64,000 nucleotides of DNA from Nephrocerus scutellatus (lineage: Eukaryota; Arthropoda; Insecta; Diptera; Pipunculidae). Shown one piece after another: positions 1 to 11,990 of this stretch. The notes beneath the pieces are model-generated. The model saw only the letters and a list, made by a program, of their open reading frames with translations. It ran no database searches and was not told the DNA's origin. The position numbers were made by a program, and so were the translations under genes. The DNA is taken from positions 22,784,254 through 22,848,253 of the forward strand of contig OX352765.1 in assembly GCA_947095585.1 (NCBI GenBank), given 5' to 3'. Within the stretch, counting starts at the first letter, position 1; each line of letters begins with the position of its first letter.

Positions 1-1223
1 TTTCGTTACAGTTTGTTGGTGTGTTTGTGCCGCAGTTAACACAATTTGGATTTGGTTGGCTTTAAAATTAAATTATAAAAAACTCAATTATTTTGTGTGT
101 CAATGCTACTACGTTTGTTGTGCATTTCAAAGAAGGTTACAAATTTGAATTGAATTTAAATCATAATTTAATTTTCAAAAAATATTAAATATATTAACCA
201 AAATATATCAAACAAACAAAATGAAACAAAATATCATCAAAGCATGACCTGCATTTCATCTGATCACTCTTACTTTACTGATCATTTATGAATTTATGAG
301 AATCTAATCTGCTGTTGTTGTCCTTTTAAAATTAAAACTATTTCACCTGTTTTACCCAAAGGTCGTAACGAATTAGCAAGTTACGCTTAACACAAGCACA
401 AACTTGTGCGGTATGCTTATTGAAATCTCTTATTGGCCCACAATTTGTTATGCGCATTTATTATACCCACACACATATAAAGTATCAGCAGCGGTTTACT
501 CACCTGAAATAAAAGAAAAAACAAAAAATAAAATAAATAATAAATAAATTACATTTTTTTTTTAGTTGGGTAAGTATTTTTGCATATTTATTATAAAAAA
601 AATCAATTAAATTTGTTTGTTAACGTCTGGAGCGCGACATTCATGTCGAGGATTCACTTTTGATTCAGTTAAATATTATTTTAAATTACTTCAAATTTAT
701 TGAATTGAAATTTGAATTCACAAACAAGCAGTCAAAGTGTTAATAAATTAAGAAATAACCGCCATGTTTTACCAACATTTAAAACTTTTGATGCCACTTA
801 TTGCAATGATTCTCTAAACCGTCCTTGGATTTGGTAATCATTGTCAAATGTTTAATCGAAATAAATGTCTGGGTAAATTTTGAAATTTTTTATGTCCAAA
901 CAACTTTTTGTCCAAGACAAAAATCCCAATCGATTAGATCAACAAACTGCCCACTGTAAAACACTGCAAATGCAATATTATGAATTGGGGCTCAATTGGG
1001 CTCAGAAAACGTTTTTGTGTGAAAATCGAATGGACCTTCTAAACGTTTATAAACGTATTGTAAAACGTATGATGGTACTGATCTCACCTAATGAGCTAAC
1101 AGCATTCGCTGCGTCTCACAACAAACTTTATTAGATCCATACCATTTGAGAATTGTACTTTCATAGTTAAATACAAGAAACAAAATATGAAACGTAACAA
1201 ATCATCGAGAAAGAGAGAGATAT
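1..1223. other. Non-coding AT-rich DNA, probably intronic
   Basis: Apart from the splice-site fusion near 503, I see no gene. The 84-codon open frame at 880-1134 has no recognisable domain and no splice context, and its composition matches the surrounding DNA. A plus-strand acceptor-like T-run with a nearby GTAAGT at 551-575 is noted but not believed. Confidence 0.5.
498..522 (-). promoter_or_regulatory. Recursive splice (ratchet) site candidate
   Basis: Read on the minus strand, a long pyrimidine tract ends in a perfect 3' splice site followed with no exon by a perfect 5' splice site: TTTTATTTCAG then GTGAGTAAA. The junction lies between 504 and 503. This acceptor-donor fusion is the hallmark of zero-length exons that let very long fly introns be removed in steps. 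It implies a minus-strand gene whose intron spans the left part of the window. The candidate first exon at 11.63 kb on the same strand is consistent with this, but the link is inference. Confidence 0.6.
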
Positions 1224-1924
1224 AACAAGTAAATGTAAAAAAAAAACTTAATTTTGCGGGAACAAACTTTTATGTATTCATCGACACACGTGCACGAAAT
1301 CGAAGATCTATAGGTGAGAAGAATTAAAAAAAACCACCTAGCATTATACGTGCAATACGCATTTCGCGACATGCGTCACACGCAGGATCCTTAAAAATGG
1401 CCTATGACACATTTGAGCTCTCTAAGTCGTGTTAAAGGGTGTTAAGAAGAACCGCCAAGAATTCGAATAAATTGGACCTATTTCAAAGATTAACCTTATT
1501 TCCACGTATCACACGCGCCAAACGCGACAAGTGTCGCACGAGAGATCTCAGAAATGGCTTATGACACTGAGCTTTCTCTAGCAGTACTCGCGTTGCGTGA
1601 CAGGTGGTTAAAAAGAAGTTCAAGGAAGTCGACGCGATGGTGGCCTATTTTCAAGATTAACTCATTTTCCACGTATCAGACGTGACTCGTGACACAAGTC
1701 ACACGAGAGATTTCAGAAACGCCCTACGAGGATAAGCTATTCACAAAATTTCAACTCTCTAGAACGTGTGGAAGGTGGTTTAAAAAACATGTTGTTATAT
1801 CAAACATTAACCCATATCCACGCTTCACGCGCGCCACATGCGACCCGAGATACGTGTCACACGTTCAAAAAAGTTGACAAAACCGACGGACAGACAAAGT
1901 CAAGTTAAATAAAGGTTTTTAAAA
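1224..1924 (-). repeat. Family M element, copy 1 (internal ~155-bp tandem repeats)
   Basis: This is a full-length-looking copy in reverse orientation. Read on the minus strand it starts with a TTTATTTAACTTGAC-type end (1924 side) and finishes with an ATTTACTTGTT-type end (1224 side). The same two ends bound the copy at 40.20-40.74 kb, and the first end also begins the copy at 29.98 kb. Inside are degenerate ~150-160-bp tandem units. Each has a poly-T/GAGGTCC..TTTTAACC segment, a TCTAGAGAG..AAATTTTGTG segment and a GC-rich core of CACGTGTCGC/GCGTGTG words. There is no coding capacity, so it is non-autonomous. The class is unknown. Confidence 0.6.
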
Positions 1925-3576
1925 TTGTACATGTCCTAATAATTTGTGGGTAAAAGTGTCCACCTTCCAAAGTACGTAATCATAACAACTCTTACAGAAA
2001 TTACAATGTTCACGAGAAAAGACTCGTAGGCATTGTTTCGTATTCTTTCTATTGAATCTCAATTGAGGATCAACTGATCATTTGTATGATTACTGACTCA
2101 TTACTCAGGCGGTTCAACATTTGCATTTGAAGCAAAGAAGACATAAAAACGCTGAACAGCCAACAAGAAAACAACAAAGAGTTTTACATTTCGCGTCATC
2201 TTAATTCGAGAGCGGAATTTTAATTTTCTTGATTATTCCCAAGTTACTTGGACAAGATGGCTTCTTTTAGATTAAATTATAATGATATGTTAGTTCTCTG
2301 ATTTTTTATTTACGTACGTGAACTTTGATAGTTGTATATGGAACGAGCTTTGCCTTAGGGTTTTTATAGACATTACCCTGCGTAACAACAGAAGTGACGA
2401 ACTATTTTATCGTCGAATATGAGTATTTGAGTGTTCATCTTACTCTTAAGATGAATAATAGTTTAAACGTGACAGCTATTTCAGAGACTAAAGTTATTGC
2501 TTGTAAACTTATAAACATCTGTTAGAGTAAAACACGTAATTTCTTAGTGTCAGCTTGTATGGCAGGTTCAACAACCTATCAACAAACAAACCAATCAATT
2601 CTTAGCCTTGTTATAGAAATTATTTTAACGAAAGAATTTTTGAAATCGATCTTTCTGTTCTTAAATTATACTGAGAGCAAATCCGGATGGAATTTTTTTG
2701 TTTTTGTAAGCGGTACATATTAAAAAAGTTAAATATTAAATATCACACTATTATGAGGCAATGTCATGAGACACTAATATGTCCCATGTTTTTCACTTTG
2801 TTACGTATGTCCCATGTTAAGTCACACTGTTATATTTTGTTCTTTCGGAGTATTTAATATTTCGTTTTTCTTGAACCGTAGGAAAATGTAGTAAGCATGG
2901 CCGACCTATCATATATAATAAATAGTTTTATAGTAGATGTAGGTACGATAGCTGGACATTCCTAGATCTACTGAAGACCATTTTGCATATTATTTTCGAG
3001 CACGAATGGGCTCGAAAACAAAGTGTGTACACCAACAGCCTCTAAGCAGGAGTAAGCGAATTCCGTCATATCTTACTTTAAAATAACGAGAGAATAACAG
3101 GCACTGCAGTACTACAACGAACACTTTTCGAAGGACACAATTGTTGTCTTCCATCAAAGCTGGCAAATTACACTTAGGTGCAATTATTGTTCTTGTTTAT
3201 CTGTAGTTATGTTTTCCTTTCATCATATTTGGCTCGACAACCGGTCCGGTCTTGGCTTCCCTAATATTTTCGTTTGACATCTAAATATTTATAACACATC
3301 ATTTTGGTTCGAACGTATTCTAATGTATTCTAATAAATGAACCCACTACAAATAGTAAACTACACTCTGCAACTTTAGTTTCATTGGCTTATTACGGTGA
3401 TGGAACGAGAATTAATGTACTGAGCGTATGGTCGTTGGTACTGATGTTCATCTTCCATATTGGCTATATTTGTCTATTCCTATGCACTTAAGTCAGTTTT
3501 CATACAGGAAAGATAAAAACGCATAAGGTGCCGTTCACTCTCTTGTGAAGAAGAGAGAAGAAATTTATCGTTCCAA
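1925..3576. other. No gene seen; one short shared repeat tag
   Basis: This is AT-rich unique-looking DNA without supported exons. At about 3226-3290 a piece containing an ACCGGTCCGGTCTTGGC-like core resembles segments at 13.67 kb and 60.82 kb, so it is a scrap of a dispersed retrotransposon tail. Confidence 0.4.
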
Positions 3577-4200
3577 AGATAACACTGTCTACAAAGCAAT
3601 AAGTAGCAGAGGTATCGAGGACTCGACCATCTATTGGATGGGTCATGCTGGAAAGTCGAAATATTACATAGTGTCAGTATCTGTGACCGCAGTGAAGGGT
3701 TGTCTTCAAGGAAGAGTCCTTTCTCCCCTTCTGTTGTCACTAGTCATCGACAATATTGTAGTTGATCTACAGAGATAAGGCTTCATGACCATTGGTTATG
3801 TGGATGACTTGGCGGTTTTTATTAGTGGTAAAGACAACTAAGCTTGAGAACCTAAAAATAATTAACTTTCTCGGTATCACGGGTGATATGCGTACCTACC
3901 CTCTACGCCATCATTAGTCGCTTTCACCCAAACAACTCTTGATTAAGAAGACGGAATAACCTAATATATACAAAGATAGCATTAGAAAGCTGATAAGCTT
4001 TCCAATAGGTTACTGTGGTTTGCGTTATCACCTTAACAAAAGGTGAAAGGAAGATGACGAATCATCAGAGAATATTCTTTGTAAATGCCCAGCATTAGAT
4101 TGGTTAAAGAGCCGGATTTTCAACAAAGAAATATGTTCCTCAGCAGAGTTCAGAAACGATGCTATTAAAGAGGTACCATGATTCATCAAGAAGATGGTAA
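3577..4200 (+). mobile_element. Decayed non-LTR retrotransposon fragment (R1/LOA-like RT)
   Basis: The plus-strand frames show reverse transcriptase motifs: GCLQGRVLSPLL (motif preceding the catalytic block) followed, after an in-frame TAA at 3776, by GYVDDLAVF at about 3794, which is the catalytic YxDD box. Downstream at about 4035-4190 another frame reads ESSENILCKCPALDWL, the cysteine-bearing segment found after RNase H in R1/LOA-type elements. The RNase H part between them is missing or unreadable. It is a pseudogene broken by stops and deletions. RT identity is confident; the clade is inferred from the CPQG and CPAL signatures. Confidence 0.75.
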
Positions 4201-4384
4201 ATTAGTCATACCCTGTTGATACAATAGATCTTTTTAGGTCGCAGTGTCAGCCATATGAGTAAGGGTATATTCAAAAAAATAGCCGTTGACACGAAATTAT
4301 TATAAAATGTAGTTACGTTCTCCCCGTTGTATTTGTAGGTAGTTTCCCAGCAATTGCATTTAGGCTATAAAGGATTACTTTATT

Positions 4385-4452
4385 TAACATAATAACGCAT
4401 AATAGATGGATGATCACTTATTTTCTGCTTTCCATTATGCGTTATTATGTTA
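4385..4452. repeat. Perfect 19-bp inverted repeat (hairpin)
   Basis: Left arm 4385-4403 (TAACATAATAACGCATAAT) is exactly the reverse complement of 4434-4452, with a 30-nt loop. Three more pairs (GGA/TCC) form if a 4-nt bulge is allowed. No ORF is nearby. It could be a tiny fold-back transposon relic or a structured RNA. Confidence 0.7.
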
Positions 4453-7400
4453 CTTAGTTCTGCTTAGCTTGCATATATGTCTTGGTTTATTCATTCTTTT
4501 TGCTAAACTTAATTGTTAAAAAGAAGGATAAAAAAGAAATAGGAGGATAAAAGGAATGTTCCTCTCCAGAAAGGAAAAATTACTCTTTCTATTTAGTACT
4601 TGTTGAAAAATTAAATTTTCAAAATGTGACTACTGCAATTAAGCGTTTTAACTTTGTATTCAAATTAACCCGATTATACAATATTTTAACATTTAATCAA
4701 CTACCAGTGATGATTGTCTCAATATGTATTTCCACACATTTATACTTATATATTAAAGTTTCTGCAGCTAAATAAAGGCATATGAGGTAATCAAACGATT
4801 GCAACCTGTTTCATTCTAGGATTCTACTTCGCTCGAATTGTCGCATTAATCTCCTTTTTTATTCGAATTTGTCGCGTACTTTAAAAAAATAACAAAAGAA
4901 ATTTTATCTCAAACATTAAAGTTTTACTTTTTTATTACTTTGATTTATGTAAATCTTTCAAATTCTTTGTTTCATTTACTTTCATTTTTTTTTGTTTTTT
5001 GGTGAGAACTTTATCATTTCTAGTTTTTCAAGAAATTGGAATTTGCCCAAAACGTGTTTGAATCTGATGGAATAAACAAAAAAAAACGAAATACAAAATA
5101 ATTTCTTTTATAAATATTCTGAATATATTAGATGTCAGAGATAACCGACTACTAGCATTTGCATAAGACCTTGACACTAACCTGTCGCCAGTAAAAGGAC
5201 ACGCGCAATAGATTTTTTTTTAAATTAATTTAGTTTTGGCTTTAGTTGTGTTTACGTTCTAGCTTAATACATATAAATTAAATGAAATTAAAGTAAATTG
5301 AACATTATTATTTGTTAATTGTACCAGTTTCTTTGTTCCAATAAGATTAGACAACCAGATGGGACAGATGTATATATTGATTCATTGATTACAGTCTTAA
5401 TATGTGACAATATTTCTAATAACCATGTTTATCTTATAAGAAAATAAATAATTTGACAACTAACTGATTTTTAATTCAATATGGAGAGTAAAGTATTAAA
5501 ATTGCAGCATTGCAGATGTTTTAGACTACATTTGTTCTAAATAATAATTAACAACCTGACGGACGGACGCATATAACTTAATCTATTGATTCTTTTGATT
5601 TAATATATTTTTTTAATGGGTTTCACGTTGTCTAATTATTAAGTGTCACGCCATTTATGACAGAAGAAATAATTTAAAAACTGTTTTTGATATCTTCATG
5701 ATCAAGGGAATTTGTCAGTTGTTTTAGAGTTCGTTGTTTGCACAAGGAAAAGAAAGACAACCAAATGGGCGGACGACTTCTACCGATTCATAGAGTTCAG
5801 TTTTTATGTATGTAACTCGTCTATGTGACGCGTTGACCATAAATTGGCGCCAATATTTTCATAATATGAAAAAAGAAGCTTAATACTTGTTTAGGCTTGT
5901 CCCTTTCAAGTTCGAGTTCAAGTTCAAGCATTAAAGTCATTGGCTTTTTTGGAGATTGCTTTAGTTCCGGCATTGCAAAGAAAAATCTCTGCTTAAAATA
6001 TTGATTTAAATTTGTTGTCTCTTTTTACGCATATGCATATGGATTGGCCCCACAATCAAACCATCACCAAAAACAACAACAAAGTCGCATTAACTAGCGA
6101 TTTCGTTGATTAGCATAAGACCCAAACTACTAGACATACCATGTGTAGTAGACAGAGGTGTAGGTGTAATTGCTATGTTTGGAATTTAACCAAAAAAAAG
6201 TTAAGTTTTTCTCTCTTTGCCTACGCATTATCATCATCTTAAGAATAAATTTGCATAACTAGTTTATAAGTTACCACAATTTACTATAATATTGGTCTAT
6301 AGAGTTTTGTCGTTGTATTTTTTATATATCGTTGTGTTGTTGTACCGGTGTTTTTCCAAGTAGATGAGCTCAAAAAACGGTGCCTAGAATGAGCAATATA
6401 TTAAGCAACCGTGTGCGTATTTCTTGTTCCATGCTGTTATCGGCTGCTATAGTTATAGATAGGTACACGGTCACTATTCAATTTGTAACAACCAAAATCT
6501 ATTGGGCAATAAAAACGTTTGACATATCGTAACAAAGCATTATTCTTCAGTACAATGTACTACTCGTAAGTATGCATTTATATAATTAAAATTTATGAAC
6601 ACCTTTTAGCCACTCCTTGGAACGCTCCTGTTAAGCTTATACGAAACCACGAGAACATATGTGACGACGACGACGACTCATCACCCTTTTTGTCGTTTTG
6701 TTGTCAATCTCAGTTGATCTTCTTCATGATCGCTAACTTTGTCGCCAATAAGTAATCTTAATCTCAAATTTGTGCAACAAATTCTGGTCTTGCATTTATT
6801 TTCTAGACTTGAACAGCGAAATGTCAAGCAATAAACATCCGGCTTTTCGGGGTGGGTGAATACGATTTTTGGATAATTTGAATTGAAATAAATTAAGAAA
6901 ATTAACGGATTCTATTCGAAACAGAAAAACAATGAAGTAATCTATGCCCGTTGTCATCATTAGAGACAATCAAATTTGTTGATCTCAAATTTCAGTTGAT
7001 GATTTCTACCGTTTTATTGCTTTGTTCTTATGCACAAAATGTGCGGTTTTTTTTAGTATTAGTAAAAGTGAATTAACAATTAACGGTTGATAAAAAAAAT
7101 GTTCCAATCGTGCAAGGTGCAGAAATCAAAGACAGCAGTGACAGGTTTTTCTCTCTAGCACAATGACAGAACTTCTTGAATTTGGTCATTGATTATTCAC
7201 ATATTCCAAATACCAGTTCCTGATATCAATAAGTCAGCTTCAAGTCACAGCTAAGTATGATGATCGAAACCATAGCGCCGAATATAGAAGATAAAACTAG
7301 AATTTATTATACGAAATATTGTTTTCTTAAGAAAAAACGTGTCTCGTTCGATTTGTGCGATTTTTGAGATCAAAAGATGATATCATGGCACATCACAGAC

Positions 7401-7869
7401 TGTGGATTTCGGATGTTAGTTTGCTTTTTTCAAGTGAAACTGAAAAATGATTAAGAGAATCACCACCTGTGATTTGGTTTTGTATTTTTTGTATTTATGT
7501 CATAAATGGGAGAAAAGTGATTCAAACGAGAAATTCACCTACTTTTGTATAAAGCTTCAATCCTTATTTCGACTGGGAAAAGTCTATTCTCTATGTCTTA
7601 AGATAAGGATATATTTGGTTTGCGTTTTTATACCACAAAGCAGATTTTGGTCATATTTTGGATTTTGGAAATATTGGGACATTGTTCGTGTTGCCTTTCA
7701 TAAATTTTGCATACCGCAAGACGAAAAATAAGAATATTTTTTTTTATTTCATTATATTTGGGAGCGTTACGAAACATGATGATTGAATTTTTCCACTGTC
7801 CGCTACGCAGTGCTGATCAACCAAATATCCAGTACACAAACCACTAAACGCTTTTCAACATCTTGGTTG
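4453..7869. other. No gene seen
   Basis: AT-rich non-coding DNA with homopolymer runs and a short (GAC)n microsatellite near 6661. The 94-codon frame at 7447-7731 is low-complexity in aromatic and hydrophobic residues and matches no family I know. The whole stretch is plausibly intronic if the minus-strand gene inferred from 503 and 11.63 kb is real. Confidence 0.45.
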
Positions 7870-8410
7870 TACTTTGGAGTCTTTTGAGGATTTTTTTGGG
7901 TCTTTTGAGGGTATTTTGGTGGTTTTTTGGTGAGGGGTTTTTTGGGTGGTATTTTGGAGGGTCTTTTGAGGGTATTTAGGTGATACTTGGGGATTTTTGA
8001 GAGTCTTTTGGTGGTCTTTTTGGGGTATTTTGAGTCTCTTGGAATTTTTTTTGGTTGGTCTTTTGGGAGTGTTTTGGGGATCTTTTATGAGTCTTTTAAG
8101 GGTCTTTTACGTATTTTTCGGGAATTTTTAGGAGATTTTCGGCGGGTTTTTAGAGTTTCTTTTAATGGACCATTTGGAGTGTTTTGTGGGGTGTTAGAAG
8201 GTATTTTTAATAGTATTTTGAGAGGCCTTTTGTTAGGTCTTTTGGTATGTCTTTTTGGATTCTTTCTTCTTTTCCTTTCTTTTGGGGGTATTTGGGGTTC
8301 TTTGGGAAATGTTTTGGCAGTCTTTTAGGAGATCCTTTGAAAGTCTTTTGAGGGTTTTTTGGGAGTTTTTTGAAGTGTTTTGATGGCTTTTACGATGTAT
8401 TTTGGTAAAG
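7870..8410. repeat. G/T-rich degenerate short tandem repeat tract
   Basis: Over about 540 bp the plus strand is almost only G and T, built from drifting copies of a ~15-bp word of the type GTCTTTTGAGGGTATT. A 113-codon frame runs through it (7987-8328), encoding an Ile/Phe/Gly/Leu-rich string. This is a by-product of the composition and not evidence for a protein. GGG and GGGG runs recur, so the strand may form G-rich secondary structures. Confidence 0.75.
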
Positions 8411-9929
8411 CGTCTGGCAACAGCTAGTAATTAATATTAACGAAACTCTGTGTGTATATGATTGTGTCCCAAATTAACTCGAAGACCATTTTTTGGAAAT
8501 GGAATGGAAAATTTTAAATAGTAGCCATCCGAACGAAGTATTCTCATAGCTCGTGTATATTGTTAGCAAAGCGGTCTCATACCGCTTTGAAGCGGAAATT
8601 AAAAGGATTGTGAAAGTTTTACCCTAATATCAAACTATCATCATCAAAACCCAACATTTAATTTAGCGAATTCATCTATTTCCCAATTATTTTAAACCCA
8701 ATTTCACTTCTGACACACCTGCTAAAATATACAGCTAAAGTAACCTTTTTTAATTTTTATTCGTGAAAAAATCCCTCCTTTATTACTGATATTCATTTAC
8801 TAAGAGTGCCATCCACGATTATTCAAAAACCCAAAACATATACGGCGATAATTGTGTGGGGCAATAACAACACACTCATCTCAGCACATTGATTGAATTT
8901 CATTTCAATGGCAGACATTGATTAGAGGTTTTTTGTATTGGTACTCGTATTCGTACCGTAGCAAAAGTAATTAATAATGACAATAATCCAACAGTCCACT
9001 TTAATAAACCGCGCTTATGGTTGAATTAAATTCGAATTATTCAATTGCAGGTGTCATTACTTTGCCAGTCTGTTGTTGTATTATCAGCGTTTAAATTTAA
9101 AAATGAAAAGTGAAATGAAAGTAAATGAAAAGAATAAAATATGTAGTGCATTAGTTGGAGTTATTATTTACAAATCGAAACCGCATTTATTTGTATTAGT
9201 TAATTTAATGTCAATTGTCTTACAATGAAAATACTTCTCAATTTGTATTTAAAATCTAGGGAATTACTAAAAGAGTTGCCTCCATAACGTTTTATGTTTC
9301 TGTTATCATTCAAAAGTTTTAGAATCTCATATCATACAACTGTTATAATGAGAATTTCAAAGCTTGAGAATTACAAATGAATGAGTGAGCGATAGACACG
9401 GACAATTAGAATATTGATGGCTGAATTGCTAAATAATTAATGCACTGAAAATTACGCTTCATTTTTTGTTTATAAATTTCGAAGAGGTATTGTTAACTAT
9501 ATGCCAGTTTTATATTCCGATAAAAAAAATTCAGCTTGTTGTTGTTCAAAAATGTTATCCAAAAAATTAACCTGCCTCCACAATTGGACACTTACTTCAG
9601 CACCTGTATGCTGTTTATCAGATCATAAAACTGCAAGAATTACTTATTTTGAATTGGATCAAAAATGCCAGAAGAAAATATGTTTAAAAAGACAAATTAC
9701 AACAACAACATTATCTCAAACATTTCGTATCATACTTTGAATAGAGAACCCTTGATTAATTAAGGTATCTAATCACTAAACGGATAATAATTAGAAAACT
9801 AGGAATTCCTATAGAACACTTTTTGCCATATGAATTGAATTGGCTTGTCAGCATTTATTTCCTTAATTCAGACGATTCAGTTTAAGTTAAGTTAAGTTTA
9901 CTTTGCCCAAATAAGCAAGCGACTCATCT
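8411..9929. other. No gene seen
   Basis: AT-rich DNA with no supported exon, RNA gene or recognisable transposon. The 79-codon frame at 9501-9740 is not recognisable. Confidence 0.4.
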
Positions 9930-10410
9930 ATACTAATATTATAAAGAGGTAATGTTGGTTTGTATGTATGAGGTTATCTTCGGAACTACTGAACCGATTT
10001 CAAAAGTTCTTTCACCAATATTTAGAATTGACTTTAAGGGTGAACATTAGGCCATTTAAATAAAAGGGCTTGTCGTGGCGACCAATTTTGTAGCTAAATA
10101 ACTTAAGTCAACGAAAAAACGGTCGAGCGAATGCGTTGTCTGTGTTCTGCACTGTTCGCTACGCTGCTTTCTGTCCTGTGCTATGTGCGAACATAAAGCC
10201 ATATAGCGGCATTATAATGACATTGTGCTTTCTGTGCTATGTTTTTTACGTACTATGTTTGCCCATATGAAAGACTAAGAAAGAAAATGTGCTTAGTGCT
10301 TATTTCTCTATGGTTATAAGCTATAGCAAACCCCCCACCATACGATGGTAAGGGCGAAGGTTCATGTGTACCGGTAGCAAAGTACCCGGGAACATTTAGT
10401 TTTATATAAA
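9930..10410 (+). mobile_element. Helitron-like or other dispersed repeat relic
   Basis: It begins with TCTATACTAATATTATAAAG followed by a GTTTGTATGTATG stretch and GGAACTACTGAACCGATTTC, a block that I know as a widespread arthropod repeat, often at Helitron 5' ends. Towards 10330-10400 there is a CCATACGATGG hairpin-like segment and GTACCGGTAGC/GTACCCGGG words reminiscent of Helitron 3' ends. I cannot see an unambiguous CTRR end, so the class is tentative. Confidence 0.35.
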
Positions 10411-11632
10411 ATAAAAATTAGTTAGGTCAGACTGATTTCAAAGTATACTCGTACATGATGTGTAAGTGATTACAACTTTGATTTAAACCCAAATTTTATT
10501 TTATGTTATAATATTGATGACTTGTTATTATGGCAATATTCTATGTAGGTATTGTTTTGTTTGCAAATATACTTATTTTTTTGTTGTTGTTAAATGTTCT
10601 ATTTTATTTGCAGTTTATAAAACTAGTTAACCCAAAATGGGGTTTCCAAAATGCTTCAACTGAAAAAGTGGATAGTGAGAAAAATAGTTTAAGAACCCCT
10701 GGTCTAAAAGAGCGAGCAGTTTTTCTTGAATAATGGAATACAGAAATGATATCAAAATATGTAAATCCTTTTAAAGAAGATTCAAGACTTATATGAAATG
10801 TGCCATTTATATAACTTTCAGACAACCTTGAGGTAATAAATATATTAAAATTTCGATTACGAAATTAAAATTTAAAAAAAGTTACTTATATAGAAATATT
10901 TTTATATAAGTAAAGAATACATATTTTTAATTGAAATGATTAAAAACTTATTTTTCAATTTAAAAGTTAACTTAAACAAAATTATAAAGCTTTGGATTTA
11001 TTAAAAAGTTTTTTTTAAAAAAAATTAGTTTCTTATTTAGTGGTTTTCTTAATAAAATGTGGCTTTTATCAAAGTTTCTTACATCGAAATTTTAGTGTAC
11101 AATGAATAAGTATTAAATACTATGATTTAATAGAGAAAATAAAATTAATTGACCTAACAATTTTAATGAACAATTCTGAAAATTGCAATAGAAACTTTAT
11201 AGACAAATATGCTGCCAAAATGTTAAAAATTTAATAAATAAAAAAAATTGTGGGCATATGTCTAATAAGATTATTTACTTTTATGCAATAACACAACAAC
11301 ATGATGTGTAATACATACGAGCCAAAACCCATCTGTAAATCCCATCTAAGAGGTTTGGTAATTTCGTTAAGATACTGTCCTAATATTTGCTTTGAATTAA
11401 GTATTGCCAATTAGCACAGCTGTGTATATGTGTTCGTCTTGTTTTTATCCAAATCAAAAGACAAGTAGTTGCCGCTACTATTGACTTATGTTTTTGAATC
11501 ACAATTTCAGTTTTCGATCTCATGAATGTCGCTCTCCTCTCGTTTTCAAGTTAAGTAGATCAGAGTTTTTTTTGTTGTACTTTTCTTAATAAAATAATTA
11601 AATAAATAAATATGATATAATTTAACACTCAC
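10411..11632. other. No gene seen
   Basis: Strongly AT-rich (poly-A/T runs, many short palindromes of AT). No exon or repeat is recognised. It would be the start of the long first intron if the 11.63-kb exon is real. Confidence 0.4.
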
Positions 11633-11656
11633 CATGCACAAAGTAGCACGAGCCAT
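11633..11656 (-). CDS. Candidate first coding exon, unknown gene
   Basis: On the minus strand ATGGCTCGTGCTACTTTG begins an 8-codon exon (MARATLCM) that stops exactly at ATG|GTGAGT, a near-consensus 5' splice site at 11632-11627. Upstream, 11657-11988 looks like a leader: AT-rich, without long upstream frames, preceded by a TCAGT initiator at 11986-11990. The very short phase-0 start would be completed by hydrophobic residues in exon 2, as is common for signal-peptide proteins, but exon 2 is not in the window. The gene would continue leftwards past position 1, and the ratchet site near 503 would help splice its intron. I cannot name the protein. The whole model rests on splice signals alone. 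Confidence 0.35.
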
Positions 11657-11984
11657 GATTTATTTTTTCTTTTACAATTTCGTCCAAATGTAAAAAAAAA
11701 TACGAACAAAACAACAAAAACTAACTAAAAACACAAGAAAATCACAGCAATTATAGACTAATATATACGTATCGTTTGCTAGGATATTTTAGCTTAAATT
11801 GTAATTAAAAAAAAAATAAAATTAATTAGTTACTAATTGAACACTATTTGCACTTTAAAAGTTATTTAAAAATTAAACGGCGGCTGTCTTCGGTTTCTTT
11901 TTTTTTTAATATTATAGTGTGGATTTATCCAATTCTTTTGGGTTAAAAAAGTTTTAATATCCTTTTGTTGAGCACACAGTCTCC

Positions 11985-11990
11985 GACTGA
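11985..11990 (-). promoter_or_regulatory. Initiator-like core promoter
   Basis: TCAGTC on the minus strand matches the fly Inr consensus. It lies 330 nt upstream of the candidate ATG at 11656. I do not see a TATA box or a good DPE at +28. Support comes only from position. Confidence 0.25.

Noticed and set aside
551..577. Plus-strand micro-exon or ratchet site (T-run, AG, TTG, GGTAAGT)
   Set aside because: The acceptor and donor are separated by a few bases and there is no other plus-strand gene evidence; the minus-strand fusion at 503 is far better.
7987..8328. 113-codon hydrophobic open frame that could be a membrane protein
   Set aside because: It is an outcome of a C- and A-poor tandem repeat; no start context, splice signals or family resemblance.
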